Under the pieces are notes generated by a model, which saw only the letters and a program-made list of their open reading frames with translations, had not been told where the DNA came from and ran no database searches. DNA of 38,366 nucleotides from Paulinella micropora (lineage: Eukaryota > Cercozoa > Imbricatea > Euglyphida): the NCBI GenBank assembly GCA_009731375.1, contig BJOX01000025.1:1221777-1260142 (forward strand), read 5' to 3'. Each line of letters opens with the position of its first letter. The first letter of the stretch is position 1. Made by a program: the position numbers and the translations under genes. This document shows positions 1-11,845 of the stretch, one piece after another.

Positions 1-132
<132 letters not shown>

Positions 133-325
133 GTGCTTCTCTGTAATGGCGAATGCATTTCTGCCCATGTGCCTCCATCGACACCCCCGCAAGGCAGCTC
201 CAAGCCTTGCAGACAGACCAATACTTTCAAAGAAAATATCCTTTGAAAATACTGGCACCGACGGGAATCGAACTGGCGACAGGTCCCAGATGGTAGACCT
301 TAACCACTGGGCTATCGCGGTGCCA
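133..325 (-). mobile_element. tRNA-derived SINE copy 1
   Basis: Read on the minus strand, the element opens with a tRNA-like head (254-324). It has a perfect 7-bp acceptor pairing (GGCACCG with CGGTGCC), an A-box TAGCCCAGTGG (304-314) and a B-box AGTTCGATTCC (264-274). The T-stem and D-stem pair poorly, so this is a tRNA relic used as a Pol III promoter rather than a working tRNA. An unrelated body follows and ends at GAGAAGCACT, after which comes (ATT)n. The body matches a second element at 15429-15658, which shows a dispersed family. AAT/ATT repeats flank both sides, so no target-site duplication can be recognised. The family name is unknown to me. Confidence 0.8.
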
Positions 326-326
326 C

Positions 327-381
<55 letters not shown>

Positions 382-446
382 AATAATACTAATAATACTA
401 ATACTAATAATAATAATAATAATGATAATGATAAGAAGAAGAAGAA
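327..446. repeat. (AAT)n with AAC/GAA variants
   Basis: Impure AAT array with ACT and GAT variants, running into a short AAG stretch. It flanks the tRNA-like head of SINE copy 1. Confidence 0.93.
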
Positions 447-512
447 GATCAAGGGGGGAATACGGCACCACGTTGCTTGTATTTTTTAATGGTATTATAC
501 ATTTGTTCTTGA

Positions 513-587
513 CATACTGCCGAGAAAAAAGAAGTTGAGGAGAAGGAGTTGGAAAAGATACAAGAACGGCTAGAGAATCCGCTTTGA
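513..587 (+). CDS. possible terminal coding exon fragment, unidentified
   Basis: After an in-frame stop at 510-512, a short open stretch ends at TGA 585-587. It encodes a highly charged helix-like peptide including EVEEKELEKIQERLE, with Val, Leu, Ile and Leu spaced as in a coiled coil. Unlike the other frames here it is not a translated SSR. An AG at 523-524, preceded by a modest pyrimidine-rich stretch and a TTGAC-like branch site, could be a splice acceptor. AATAAA lies at 1303-1308, which would give a 3' UTR of about 720 bases. It could instead be the tail of a decayed retroelement gag or pol, or chance. I do not recognise a family. Confidence 0.22.
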   Translation, partial: HTAEKKEVEEKELEKIQERLENPL

Positions 588-1113
588 CGCGCCGTATGAG
601 GATATATCTATCGTATTTCAGCGTCTATCCGTGGTCGGTGCGCTGTGTGGCATGACTCCATAGCGCATACTAGTTGCAGAAAGAAATCAGAAATTGTATG
701 ACGAAAATGCTATTTCCGTCATAAATCGGGAAGGGGTACTGTAGGCATCACCCCCCGGATAGCCGGTAAAAAGTACACTTTTCCTGGTGACAGGTGCGCC
801 AGCCTGTTTTTCAGTATTATTTGTCCGGATAGCATGTGACCTGATGCCATTTTATTCCTGGTCTGTTGCAGTTTTCCTTTTCGGCTTCACCGTGCTGAGC
901 TAATATAACGAGACATCATTCTCATTCTTGAGGACTGTGTTTAGTTGTATTACCGACTTTTTCTTGAGCTATCGTTGGGGGCATTACACATTATCCATAT
1001 ATTAATATAGTCTATTTTAAGATCCTATAGTCACCTAGAGTCACTCCTCAGACATAGGTTTTATTTAGTAGTATACATACCGTAATTCTTTTTCGCATTT
1101 AATACTCCTTTTG

Positions 1114-1158
1114 AGATCAGCGATAATTAAGTTGCTTGCAAGTTAATTATCTTGATCT
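1114..1158. other. imperfect stem-loop
   Basis: AGATCA (1114-1119) pairs with TGATCT (1153-1158), and GATAATTAA (1122-1130) pairs with TTAATTATC (1143-1151). Partly paired TTGC/GCAA lies inside. The total arm is about 15 bp with a two-base bulge. Function unknown. Confidence 0.6.
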
Positions 1159-1302
1159 AGGGACTGCGAGTGTTAGATCAATAGGTTGTATTAATACTAA
1201 CAGAACGATTCTGTATGACCCGGCCGGTCAGTAGGATGCGTGTCGGTAGAGCCATCCCTCGCGCCGGGCGGCACGATGTTGTTCTGTCTGTGCCGCCTTT
1301 TC

Positions 1303-1308
1303 AATAAA
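1303..1308 (+). promoter_or_regulatory. AATAAA polyadenylation-signal-like hexamer
   Basis: Canonical hexamer in otherwise unique DNA. It is downstream of the possible terminal exon at 513-587, and a GT-containing stretch follows. Alone it is weak evidence. Confidence 0.3.
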
Positions 1309-1560
1309 GCTTGATGTACGATGCGATCGTGACTAAGCTTGAATCGGTCAGTGGACGGCTTGCCACCTCTGTGCAAGAGCAGTACTTAGATATAACATAT
1401 AGTAATGAGATATACGACTCCTAGCTCAGACTCATTCAAGTCAGTTTCGTTTTTTTGACTACCCTCCTGACGATCGGTTTTTGCTGAAGGTTTTTTAGGT
1501 CGAAATATTAATATAATTTATTAAGAAAAAAAATTAATATATATATTTGTTTCTCGTGAT

Positions 1561-2302
1561 GTGTTTAACCTCATTCATCACTCTTTCAAGTATGAACACA
1601 TCTTTTGCGCGCAGCCTCGGAAACTGAGCATGTGTCGGAGATGTAATAACATACTACAAAACTTTCACTTCAAAAGATTTCCTGATTCAAAATTTTTTTA
1701 CTTCATAACTTTCAAATTTAAAATTATTAATAACTCAACTTCACTTTTTTATATTATATGTAGAATTTTTTTTACAGAAGTCACCTCAAACTTCTTGTTA
1801 TTAATACTATTAATACACGGTAATGTTTGTCTTCACTTGAATGCTTTGGTAGCTCTTTATGTTTTTTTGTAATCATACCTCCTGATCATCTACCGGTAAA
1901 ACCGTGCGTGAAAAAAATATTATTATCATAGTAGTAAATTATTAACATGAGTTGTCTAAGTAAATTATTAACATGAGTCATGATCTGTTAAAATTAATAA
2001 TGACTTGAAAAAAAAAATCGGCAAGGCCGCTAAGAAAATTGTTATCGGTATGGGCGTGAATCCTTCTCGACTCAAGTAAATATTAAAAATGAATCGGTCC
2101 TTGCTATCTTTGGACTTCATCAAATCATTGATTGTAATGAGACTTGGATTTGAGTGATCATTGTTAACCGTAATGAGCTTCCAACACACATACGGTAGAG
2201 GGATGACATGCCAAGAAAACAAACGAGAAAACAATGCAACTACAAAAAATATTCTTGAGTGTTGTTTCACAGGGCGATGTGCGCGCGAGCATTTCAACTT
2301 TT
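1561..2302. other. AT-rich unique sequence, no gene recognised
   Basis: An open frame at 1561-1872 is AT-rich, Phe/Ile/Leu-rich and lacks recognisable motifs. A 20-base unit (AGTAAATTATTAACATGAGT) is repeated near 1931-1979. No gene is supported. Confidence 0.5.
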
Positions 2303-2350
2303 GGGGGGGGGGGGGGGGNNNNNNNNNNTGGGGGGGGGGGGGGGGGGGGG
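2303..2350. repeat. poly-G run with 10-N gap
   Basis: G16, a 10-base N placeholder, T, then G21. The gap is probably an assembly failure in the homopolymer. The true length is unknown. Confidence 0.9.
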
Positions 2351-2555
2351 CCATGCATCGAGACTACATCAATCTCTCTATTACATAATACAATGGTGAT
2401 CCCCATGATGTTGACAAGGGTAAATGGCCTCGAGCAAATCGAGTGATTTTCCACGATGCAGGACACACCGCTGCTCACTCTATATGCATGCAAAAAAAGT
2501 AAATGCCCATCTAATACATATAGAAACAATATATACAATATATACTAACTAATAC

Positions 2556-2639
2556 ATGCATAAATAATGATTACCGATGATTTGGGTCGCAGGGCCTGCA
2601 CCAGCAGAGCCGCGCATGTTGAGCTCTCTATTTATGCAT
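2556..2639. repeat. 11-bp inverted repeat
   Basis: ATGCATAAATA (2556-2566) and TATTTATGCAT (2629-2639) are perfect inverse copies about 60 bases apart. A short direct duplication around GGTCGCAG/AGTCGCAG (2584 and 2683 regions) overlaps it. Confidence 0.6.
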
Positions 2640-2706
2640 ACATAAATATATAAAAATGTATATATGTTTTAATGATGATTTTGAGTCGCAGAGCCCGTTC
2701 AGGTCG

Positions 2707-2708
<2 letters not shown>

Positions 2709-2769
<61 letters not shown>
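2709..2769. repeat. (GA)n microsatellite
   Basis: Uninterrupted GA dinucleotide array of about 60 bases. Confidence 0.96.
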
Positions 2770-2772
<3 letters not shown>

Positions 2773-2862
2773 CCTTTCTTCTTGGATGAGCGCGCAGCAA
2801 GGGCAACAGCTGAGGATACATCATACAAACATACATTTGTACACATACACCATTCGTACAAA

Positions 2863-2992
2863 CACACACACACACACTCCTCATCGTCGTCCTCTCTCGT
2901 TCTCTCGTTCTCTCTCTCTCTCTCTGCTCTCTCTCTCTCTCTCTCTCTCTGCTCTCATCTCATCATCTGTCACCTCTCTCTCTCTCTCTCTG
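2863..2992. repeat. (CA)n then (CT)n microsatellites
   Basis: A short CA run is followed by several CT runs separated by GCTCTC and CATCTC interruptions. Confidence 0.92.
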
Positions 2993-3211
2993 AAAGAATG
3001 AATGCATGAATGTAGTTTACAAGGTGATGCAGCAATCATTGCAACCGTCTTCAATGCCGTACTTCTCACGAATCTATACATAGAAACACACATAACACAT
3101 GCAGATATACCGGAGCATAACTGCGTACATACATGCGCATGCACATGAAAATATACGAACATATCTACATGTAGACCTACATTTATACAAAGGAGAGAAG
3201 GTAAAGGGCGC

Positions 3212-3217
3212 GAAGGG

Positions 3218-3269
<52 letters not shown>

Positions 3270-3283
3270 CGAGAGAAAGAGAG

Positions 3284-3320
<37 letters not shown>
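3212..3320. repeat. (GC)n followed by (GA)n
   Basis: Alternating GC of about 17 bases runs straight into about 85 bases of GA with AAAG interruptions. Alternating GC favours Z-form DNA and the purine run favours triplex DNA; both are inferred from composition. Confidence 0.9.
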
Positions 3321-3321
<1 letters not shown>

Positions 3322-3423
3322 ACCTGCGAACGAACTCCCATGTGGCAAAAACATTGAAAGTGGATGCAGCAAAAGAAAAGTAGGCAGTTTCCACAGTAGC
3401 CGTTGCCTACATAAAAACACACA

Positions 3424-3990
3424 CACGCATATAAAGCTGCCACTGAAAACCATCCGCAAACTCCAGTGAATGTAGGGGCCGAAAATATCGCTGTATTCTT
3501 TGTCGAACCAAACTTGTTTGCTATGACACAGTGAAGTACCGAGTTTTTCGTGGATGGTCCCGTAGGCGCGACAAAGAGAAACAGAGAAAATGCATGCATT
3601 AAACCTTACCCTGTGCGTCATCGCAATGTGAGCCCAACAAATTACCGCTTTTACCCTTGAATGTGGACAACATCACGTCCAAATGAGCCCAGCAAATATT
3701 ACCGCTTTCACCCTTAAATGTGGACAACATCACGTCCAAATGAGCCCTCCAAAATTGGACGCCACGTCCAACTTTGGACGCGACACAGGACAAGGGTTCA
3801 TTTACACGTATAAAGCTGAAAATGAAAAACACCCGCAAATTCCCTTAGATTTAGAGGGTAGAAGCCAGAAAATATCGCTGTAACTGCTGTCGAACCAAAC
3901 TAAGTTGTTTATGGGATAGTGAAGTACCGAGTTTTTCGTTGATGGAGCCGTAGCTACAACACGGGCAGAAACAAGCCTTGAGGCAAATAC
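3424..3990. repeat. duplicated unit flanking a 55-57-bp tandem repeat
   Basis: A diverged ~160-base unit occurs at about 3428-3585 and again at about 3808-3975. Shared blocks include ATATAAAGCTG, AAAATATCGCTGTA, GTCGAACCAAACT and GTGAAGTACCGAGTTTTTCG. Between the copies, units starting GAGCCC repeat at 3630-3684 (55 bp), 3685-3741 (57 bp) and partly from 3742. No coding frame is convincing. Confidence 0.8.
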
Positions 3991-4049
3991 CAACGTCACC
4001 TCCACCTAGAGGGAGAAAAAAGAAAGAAAAGAAGGGAGAGAGAGTTATG

Positions 4050-4327
4050 ATTGCAATAATAATAATGATAATAATAATAATAATAATAATGTGTGTGTGT
4101 GAGAGAGAGAGAAAGAAAGAAAGATAGAAAGAAAGACAGGGAAAGAAAGAAAGAAAGAAAGAAAAAGAGAGACTTATAATAATAATAATAATAATGATAA
4201 TAATAAAAATAATAATAATAATGATAATAATAAAAATAAAAATAATAATAGTAATAATAATAATAGTAATAATAATAATAATAAATGTGTTTTATATATA
4301 TATACACCCACCCATATATATATATAC

Positions 4328-4362
<35 letters not shown>
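4050..4362. repeat. compound microsatellite: AAT, GT, GA, GAAA, AAT, TA, GA
   Basis: Consecutive SSRs, with AAT near 4055-4090, GT near 4091-4101, GAAA near 4109-4170, AAT near 4175-4284, TA-rich to about 4327 and GA near 4331-4362. Confidence 0.93.
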
Positions 4363-4363
<1 letters not shown>

Positions 4364-4600
4364 GGGAAGGGGATGTACCACAAGTATAGCATTGTTCGCA
4401 CCAGCCGCCAGCTTGCCAAGTTGACATTATCTTCGCAAGGTGTACATGCAACCAACAGCCACATCATCATCATCAGCAGCAGCAGCAACCGCAATAACAA
4501 CAAGAACCAACAAAACAAACTCATGAGTGGAATGAATGCGAACAATCAACAACAACCACGACGACAACGACATGACGATCTCCTAATCCTCTTCCTTCAA
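4363..4600. other. spacer rich in CAA/CAG, no gene recognised
   Basis: Low-complexity spacer between the GA array and the GAA array. The frame reads Asn/Gln-rich and then Glu-rich solely from SSRs. Confidence 0.5.
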
Positions 4601-4729
4601 GAAGAAGAAGAAGAAGAAGAAAAGAAGAAGAAGAAGAAAGAAGAAGAAGAAGAAGAAGAAGAAGAAGAAGAAGAAGAAGAAGAAGAAGAAGAAGAAGAAG
4701 AAGAAGAAGAAGAAGAAGAAGAAGAAGAA

Positions 4730-4761
<32 letters not shown>

Positions 4762-4763
4762 AG
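4601..4763. repeat. (GAA)n homopurine array ending in a gap
   Basis: About 160 bases of near-pure GAA stop at a 131-base N gap (4764-4894). GGA-rich sequence resumes at 4895. Long GAA/TTC arrays are known to form intramolecular triplexes. The glutamate-run frame is an artefact of the repeat. Confidence 0.95.
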
Positions 4764-4917
4764 NNNNNNNNNNNNNNNNNNNNNNNNNNNNNNNNNNNNN
4801 NNNNNNNNNNNNNNNNNNNNNNNNNNNNNNNNNNNNNNNNNNNNNNNNNNNNNNNNNNNNNNNNNNNNNNNNNNNNNNNNNNNNNNNNNNNNNNCGGGGA
4901 GGAGGAGCAGGCGGAGG

Positions 4918-5206
4918 AAGAGGACTCAGCTTTTTTGGTGTTCACATGTCTGTAATGATAACAAGTATTTGTAGTCTACAAAGAGTTTTATGTGTCAAGG
5001 TTGAAAAGTCATTCAGACCGAGGCCGAGAAGAGAGAGGGGAAAAAGAAGAAATCAGGTGTGGTAAATTTTATGTTTATATTCAATTTGTTTCTCAAGCCA
5101 TGTTTGTTTCTGTCATTAGTCTCGATTCAAATCTGTTCCTGACCAAGATGTTCTACTCTGCTCGACAAGTGGGTGAGAGGAGAGTGAGATGACAGCTGCT
5201 GAAAAT
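4918..5206. other. unique sequence, no gene recognised
   Basis: About 290 bases of mixed composition after the gap. Short open frames exist but have no motif or codon pattern that supports them. Confidence 0.4.
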
Positions 5207-5286
5207 CATGTGAAAATTATGTGAAAATAATGTGAAAATCATGTGAAAATTAGTACTAAAATTATGTGAAAATCATGTGAAAATGG
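5207..5286. repeat. 12-bp minisatellite
   Basis: Tandem copies of a unit close to AAAATCATGTGA, with variants ATTATG and AATATG and one interruption (AGTACT). Confidence 0.9.
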
Positions 5287-5968
5287 TAGTTTCAATCAAG
5301 TTTCACTTTTTTTTTTAAATCTTGACAAGGCAACGGGGAAACAATATATATTCGTGCTTGTTTCACAGTAAGTATTCAAACTTTCGGGCTTTTTATCGTG
5401 TTTATCCTGTGGACTTGTGAGACTCTTGTGGAGCTGATTGGCGTGGTGTGCTCAAATCGATATCCGTTACTGAAATAGCTTGAATGATGCTAGCAGGCCC
5501 TTGGATCCTTTTTACGACTTTTATTTTAAAATGTCAAGCGGGGTTAGGCGGTTTTTGGGGCTAAAGATTCGGGTCCCTGCTGATTTGATCACGTCTTTTC
5601 TCACGACGTTGCATAATGCGACCCTTTGCCTGCCACAAAACCTCGTCCTGCACGCTGTCCTAATACCCGGACCAAATGGCTCTGCCTTTTTGTGACGCGC
5701 GGATGTTTTCATCTACCAAACGATTTTTGTGCTGGACAAAAGTACTTTCGTGTCCCATTTTTGAACCTTTTTGGTACGTAGTAAGTAGTAAGGTACGGCA
5801 GTGTTGGAGGCAGTGTCGGAAGCCTGTACAAGGCCAATTGCAGAAGGACTAGTGGTGAGACTCATGATCAGAGGTAAATATTTATAAACGGACTCATACG
5901 ATACTGTGATAGCAATAGAACCTGCAGCTCGAACACTGTGAGCGCGTTGTTGGAGCTAGGCGCTGTAG
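5287..5968. other. unique sequence, no gene recognised
   Basis: Non-repetitive DNA. A plus-strand frame at 5480-5695 overlaps a minus-strand frame of similar length. Neither shows a recognisable domain or splice context, so no gene is called. Confidence 0.45.
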
Positions 5969-6108
<140 letters not shown>

Positions 6109-6118
6109 NNNNNNNNNN

Positions 6119-6276
6119 CTATTTCGGCATGTGACTTATAGGCGTATGGCTAGGCACACATAAGGCACCCCACCACGGGCCCAGCACACCCACACCATCC
6201 CCTAATTCTCTGTCTGTCGACAGATGGCACCCATTTCAAAAAATCAAGCCCAAGAGAGGGTCAGTGACACCTCAAG
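6119..6276 (-). mobile_element. F1 retroposon, 5' half fragment (copy a)
   Basis: Matches the part of F1 from CTATTTCGGCATG to CACCTCAAG, as in copy d (12191-12347). Both ends run into N gaps (6109-6118 and 6277-6329), so the missing parts are unassembled rather than shown to be deleted. Confidence 0.85.
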
Positions 6277-6343
6277 NNNNNNNNNNNNNNNNNNNNNNNN
6301 NNNNNNNNNNNNNNNNNNNNNNNNNNNNNGATAGATAGATAGA

Positions 6344-6548
6344 TGAGATATCGACTAATGTCAGAAAAAAGGAGCTTCTGATTTCGTCAACCAAGGAAGT
6401 CTGTGGGTAAAGTATTAACCCGATGCCCAGCTAAGCCGTGATGTTTGCACGGAAGGGACTGATACAGGCGATACCAAATCTCCCTAGTACCAGGCGGGGC
6501 AAGGGCTCGTTCCATAAGCGCCCCTTGCAGAACGAGCTCCCACCTCCA
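6344..6548 (-). mobile_element. F1 retroposon, 5'-truncated (copy b)
   Basis: It starts after GATA repeats with TGAGATATCGAC (the constant 3' end when read on the minus strand). It stops abruptly at CCCACCTCCA, followed at once by GATA. The inverse copy at 7038-7253 forms the other arm of a large inverted arrangement. Confidence 0.88.
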
Positions 6549-7037
<489 letters not shown>

Positions 7038-7253
7038 GCCCTCTGTAATGGAGGTGGGAGCTCGTTCTGCAAGGGGCGCTTATGGAACGAGCCCTGGCCC
7101 CGCCTGGTACTAGGGAGCTTTGGTATCGCCTGTATCAGTCCCTTCCGTTCAAACATCACGGCTTAGCTGGGCATCGGGTCAATACTTTATTCACAGACTT
7201 CCTTGGTTGACGAAATCAGAAGCTCCTTTTTTCTGACATTAATCGATATTTCA
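7038..7253 (+). mobile_element. F1 retroposon, 5'-truncated, opposite orientation (copy c)
   Basis: The only F1 copy on the plus strand. It begins at GCCCTCTGTAATGG right after ATCT repeats and ends at the constant 3' end (CGATATTTCA), followed by (TCTA)n. This orientation shows directly that the tetranucleotide array is a 3' tail. Confidence 0.88.
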
Positions 7254-7670
<417 letters not shown>

Positions 7671-7671
7671 G

Positions 7672-7722
<51 letters not shown>

Positions 7723-7807
7723 TAGATAGATAGATAGATAGGTAGGTAGACAGATAATAGATAGATAGATAGATAGATAGATAGATGGATGGATGGATGG
7801 ATGGATG

Positions 7808-7851
<44 letters not shown>

Positions 7852-7917
7852 TATAGATAGATAGATAGATATAGATAGATAAATAGATAGACTAGAACTA
7901 GATAGACACATAGATAT

Positions 7918-7973
<56 letters not shown>

Positions 7974-8022
7974 CCTGATGATAGATAGATAGATAGATAG
8001 ATAGATATATAGATAGATAGAT

Positions 8023-8066
<44 letters not shown>

Positions 8067-8081
8067 GTTAGATAGATAGGT

Positions 8082-8135
<54 letters not shown>

Positions 8136-8144
8136 TACTAGTAC

Positions 8145-8191
<47 letters not shown>

Positions 8192-8234
8192 CCTGATGAT
8201 AGATAGATAGATAGATAGACAGACAGATAGATGA

Positions 8235-8268
<34 letters not shown>

Positions 8269-8354
8269 TAGATAGATAGATAGGTAGATAGGTAGATAGA
8301 TAGATAGATAGATAGATAGCCTGATGATAGATAGATAGATAGATAGATAGATAT

Positions 8355-8409
<55 letters not shown>

Positions 8410-8521
8410 GTAGATACATAGATAGATAGACAGAAACATAGATAAATACATAGATAAATAAATAGACAAATAAATAGACTAGTACTAGACAGATAGATAG
8501 ATAGATAGGTAGATAGATAGG

Positions 8522-8587
<66 letters not shown>

Positions 8588-8676
8588 TATAGATAGATAG
8601 ATAGATAGCCTGATGATAGATAGATAGATAGATAGATAGATCAGATAGATAGATAGATAGATCAGATAGATAGATC

Positions 8677-8722
<46 letters not shown>

Positions 8723-8728
8723 CCTGAT

Positions 8729-8770
<42 letters not shown>

Positions 8771-8791
8771 CAGATAGATAAGATAGATAGG

Positions 8792-8825
<34 letters not shown>

Positions 8826-8882
8826 TATAGATAGATAGATAGATAGATAGATAGGTAGATAGATAAATAGATAGACTAGTAC

Positions 8883-8955
<73 letters not shown>

Positions 8956-9002
8956 TAGATAGATAGATATAGATATAATAGATGGATAGATAGATAGATA
9001 GA
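7671..9002. repeat. (GATA)n higher-order array, segment 1
   Basis: GATA array interrupted by a recurring mark GCCTGATGAT (7973, 8191, 8319, 8608, 8723) and by the 10-bp palindrome CTAGTACTAG (8143, 8477 and 8875 regions). From about 8400 it is duplicated at 11020 onward. Confidence 0.95.
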
Positions 9003-9134
9003 TGAGATGTCGCAAAGGAATGTAGTCCTTGCAAAGGAACGCAGTTTCACATCAAACAATAATTTGTGTACTGTGCATGTGTCCGGGATGGGAATCACGG
9101 GTAGACTGTGTTCTGGAAAAAGAAGAGGAGGAAG
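9003..9134 (-). mobile_element. F2 LINE 3' terminal region (copy 1, shared part)
   Basis: This stretch is repeated at 22579-22706. On the minus strand it ends GCGACATCTCA followed by (TCTA)n, so it is the 3' end of the retroelement whose coding remnant lies at 9316-9660. Confidence 0.78.
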
Positions 9135-9315
9135 GACGTTGAAGAAAAAGGCAATCTAGGAATGGAGAGTGGGAGGATAAGGAAGAAGAGAAAGAAAAGG
9201 AAGCCGTTAGTCCAAGTGTTTTGAGCACCGTAAGCTTGCGCAAGCTACAATGATGACATTGTATGAGGCCTAAACCCCCGCAGGGACCTAGCCCGGGCTA
9301 TGCAACACTGGACGG
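9135..9315 (-). mobile_element. F2 LINE 3' untranslated region, probable
   Basis: Lies between the reverse-transcriptase remnant and the shared 3' end, with no SSR interruption. Assigned to the element by continuity only. Confidence 0.5.
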
Positions 9316-9660
9316 CTATGATGGAATGCAGTCACCAATACGGACTAGAGGAAGATTAGTCCAATTTTTGACTGCACAGGAGCGATAAATCGCAAAAGAG
9401 CAACGAGCTACGCAGGAGGATAGCTTGAAGCAAAGGGATTTGGATTGGGGATGGGAAAAACCAAGGCGCGGAAACATCGATGAACAGAGAACGATACCAT
9501 GCCGCGAGCCCCGCATTCGATTGGTCGAAGGTGGCAGGTCCATCCGTTGTCCTCGATTTGAGATTTGAACGAAATGAGAGTATGTCTCGGCGTCAACACT
9601 GTGGGTGGAATCCGGGTTGACAATGCCGGGTTGTGACTTATAGTCCGGATGGACGTGCAC
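9316..9660 (-). pseudogene. LINE reverse-transcriptase C-terminal remnant (F2), frameshifted
   Basis: Two overlapping minus-strand frames together resemble the C-terminal tail of non-LTR retrotransposon polyproteins. The frame ending at 9408 contains NGWTCHLRPIECGARG, which fits the tail pattern of Gly-Trp, a hydrophobic-Glu-x-Gly-x-Arg-Gly block and a following helix. The frame ending at 9316 contains CSFAIYRSC and then NWTN, similar to the family's last helix and its terminal Trp. The two halves lie in different frames, so at least one frameshift separates them. The catalytic core is absent because the copy is cut back at 9660, where GATA repeats resume. The clade cannot be assigned from this short tail. 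Identification is by pattern memory, not alignment. Confidence 0.55.
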
Positions 9661-9662
<2 letters not shown>

Positions 9663-9691
<29 letters not shown>

Positions 9692-9718
9692 CCTGATGAT
9701 AGATAGATAGACTAGATC

Positions 9719-9817
<99 letters not shown>

Positions 9818-9866
9818 CCTGATGATAGATAGATAGATAGATAGATAGATAGACAGATAGATAGAT

Positions 9867-9918
<52 letters not shown>

Positions 9919-9920
9919 GT

Positions 9921-9958
<38 letters not shown>

Positions 9959-10105
9959 TTAGATAGATAGATAGATAGATAGATAGATATACTAGTACTA
10001 AATAGATAGATAGATAGATAGATAGATAGGTTAGATAGATAGATAGATAGATAGATAGATATATATTAGATAGATAGATAGATAGATAGATAGATATACT
10101 AGTAC

Positions 10106-10156
<51 letters not shown>

Positions 10157-10159
10157 CCT

Positions 10160-10202
<43 letters not shown>

Positions 10203-10230
10203 GGATAGATGGATAGATAGATAGCCTGAT

Positions 10231-10278
<48 letters not shown>

Positions 10279-10324
10279 TATAGATAGATAGATATATAGA
10301 TAGATAGATAGATAGGTAGGTAGG

Positions 10325-10383
<59 letters not shown>

Positions 10384-10596
10384 ATACATAGATAAATAAA
10401 TAGACAAATAAATAGACTAGTACTAGATAGATAGATAGATAGATAGATAGTTAGATAGATAGATACATAGATAGATAGACAGATACATAGATAAATACAT
10501 AGATAAATAAATAGACAAATAAATAGACTAGTACTAGATAGATAGATAGATAGATATTAGATAGATAGATAAATAGATAGATAGATATACTAGTAC

Positions 10597-10638
<42 letters not shown>

Positions 10639-10673
10639 TATAGATATATAGATAGATAGATAGATAGCCTGAT

Positions 10674-10744
<71 letters not shown>

Positions 10745-10767
10745 GGATAGATGGATGATAGCCTGAT

Positions 10768-10810
<43 letters not shown>

Positions 10811-10863
10811 GTATAGATAGATATTAGATAGATAGATAGATAGATAGGTAGGTAGGTAGATAC

Positions 10864-10943
<80 letters not shown>

Positions 10944-10971
10944 ATAAATAGACAAATAAATAGACTAGTAC

Positions 10972-11014
<43 letters not shown>

Positions 11015-11134
11015 TTAGATAGATAGATACATAGATAGATAGACAGATACATAGATAAATACATAGATAAATAAATAGACAAATAAATAGACTAGTACTA
11101 GATAGATAGATAGATAGATAGGTAGATAGATAGG

Positions 11135-11189
<55 letters not shown>

Positions 11190-11195
11190 CCTGAT

Positions 11196-11270
<75 letters not shown>

Positions 11271-11284
11271 CAGATAGATAGATC

Positions 11285-11358
<74 letters not shown>

Positions 11359-11364
11359 CCTGAT

Positions 11365-11414
<50 letters not shown>

Positions 11415-11443
11415 CAGATAGATAAGATAGATAGGTAGAGAGG

Positions 11444-11481
<38 letters not shown>

Positions 11482-11487
11482 TATAGC

Positions 11488-11542
<55 letters not shown>

Positions 11543-11572
11543 ATAGATAGACTAGTACTAGATAGATCGATC

Positions 11573-11611
<39 letters not shown>

Positions 11612-11640
11612 TAGATAGATAGATATAGATATAATAGATG

Positions 11641-11681
<41 letters not shown>

Positions 11682-11731
11682 CCTGATGATAGATAGATAG
11701 ATAGATAGATAGACTAGATCTAGATAGATAC

Positions 11732-11795
<64 letters not shown>

Positions 11796-11845
11796 CCTGA
11801 TGATAGATAGATAGATAGATAGATAGACAGATAGATAGATATAGA
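9663..11845. repeat. (GATA)n higher-order array, segment 2
   Basis: GATA array with GCCTGATGAT or close forms at 9691, 9818, 10156, 10224, 10667, 10761, 11189, 11358, 11681 and 11795. CTAGTACTAG-type palindromes recur, and ACAAATAAATAGACTAGTAC blocks occur near 10403, 10515, 10955 and 11079. Two CTAGATCTAG palindromes occur at about 9711 and 11713 in matching positions of the duplication. Confidence 0.95.

Larger units (their letters stand above)
588..1560. other. unique-looking sequence, no gene recognised
   Basis: Mixed-composition DNA without SSRs. It contains an imperfect stem-loop at 1114-1158, an AATAAA at 1303-1308, and a purine run (GGGAAGGGG) at about 728-736 followed by TGTAGG. The last resembles a polypurine tract plus LTR start, but no second LTR is present to confirm it. 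No supported open frame was seen. Confidence 0.5.

Noticed and set aside
254-324. Functional tRNA gene
   Set aside because: The acceptor stem is perfect and the A and B boxes are present, but the T- and D-stems mispair, the anticodon loop is not standard, and a SINE body follows directly.
1561-1872. Small gene with a membrane-like peptide
   Set aside because: AT-rich composition alone gives Phe/Ile/Leu-rich frames. There is no start context, motif or second copy to support it.
4373-5065. Glutamate-run protein across 4373-5065
   Set aside because: The run is GAA repeat plus an N gap. The flanks are CAA/CAG-rich low complexity with no domain.
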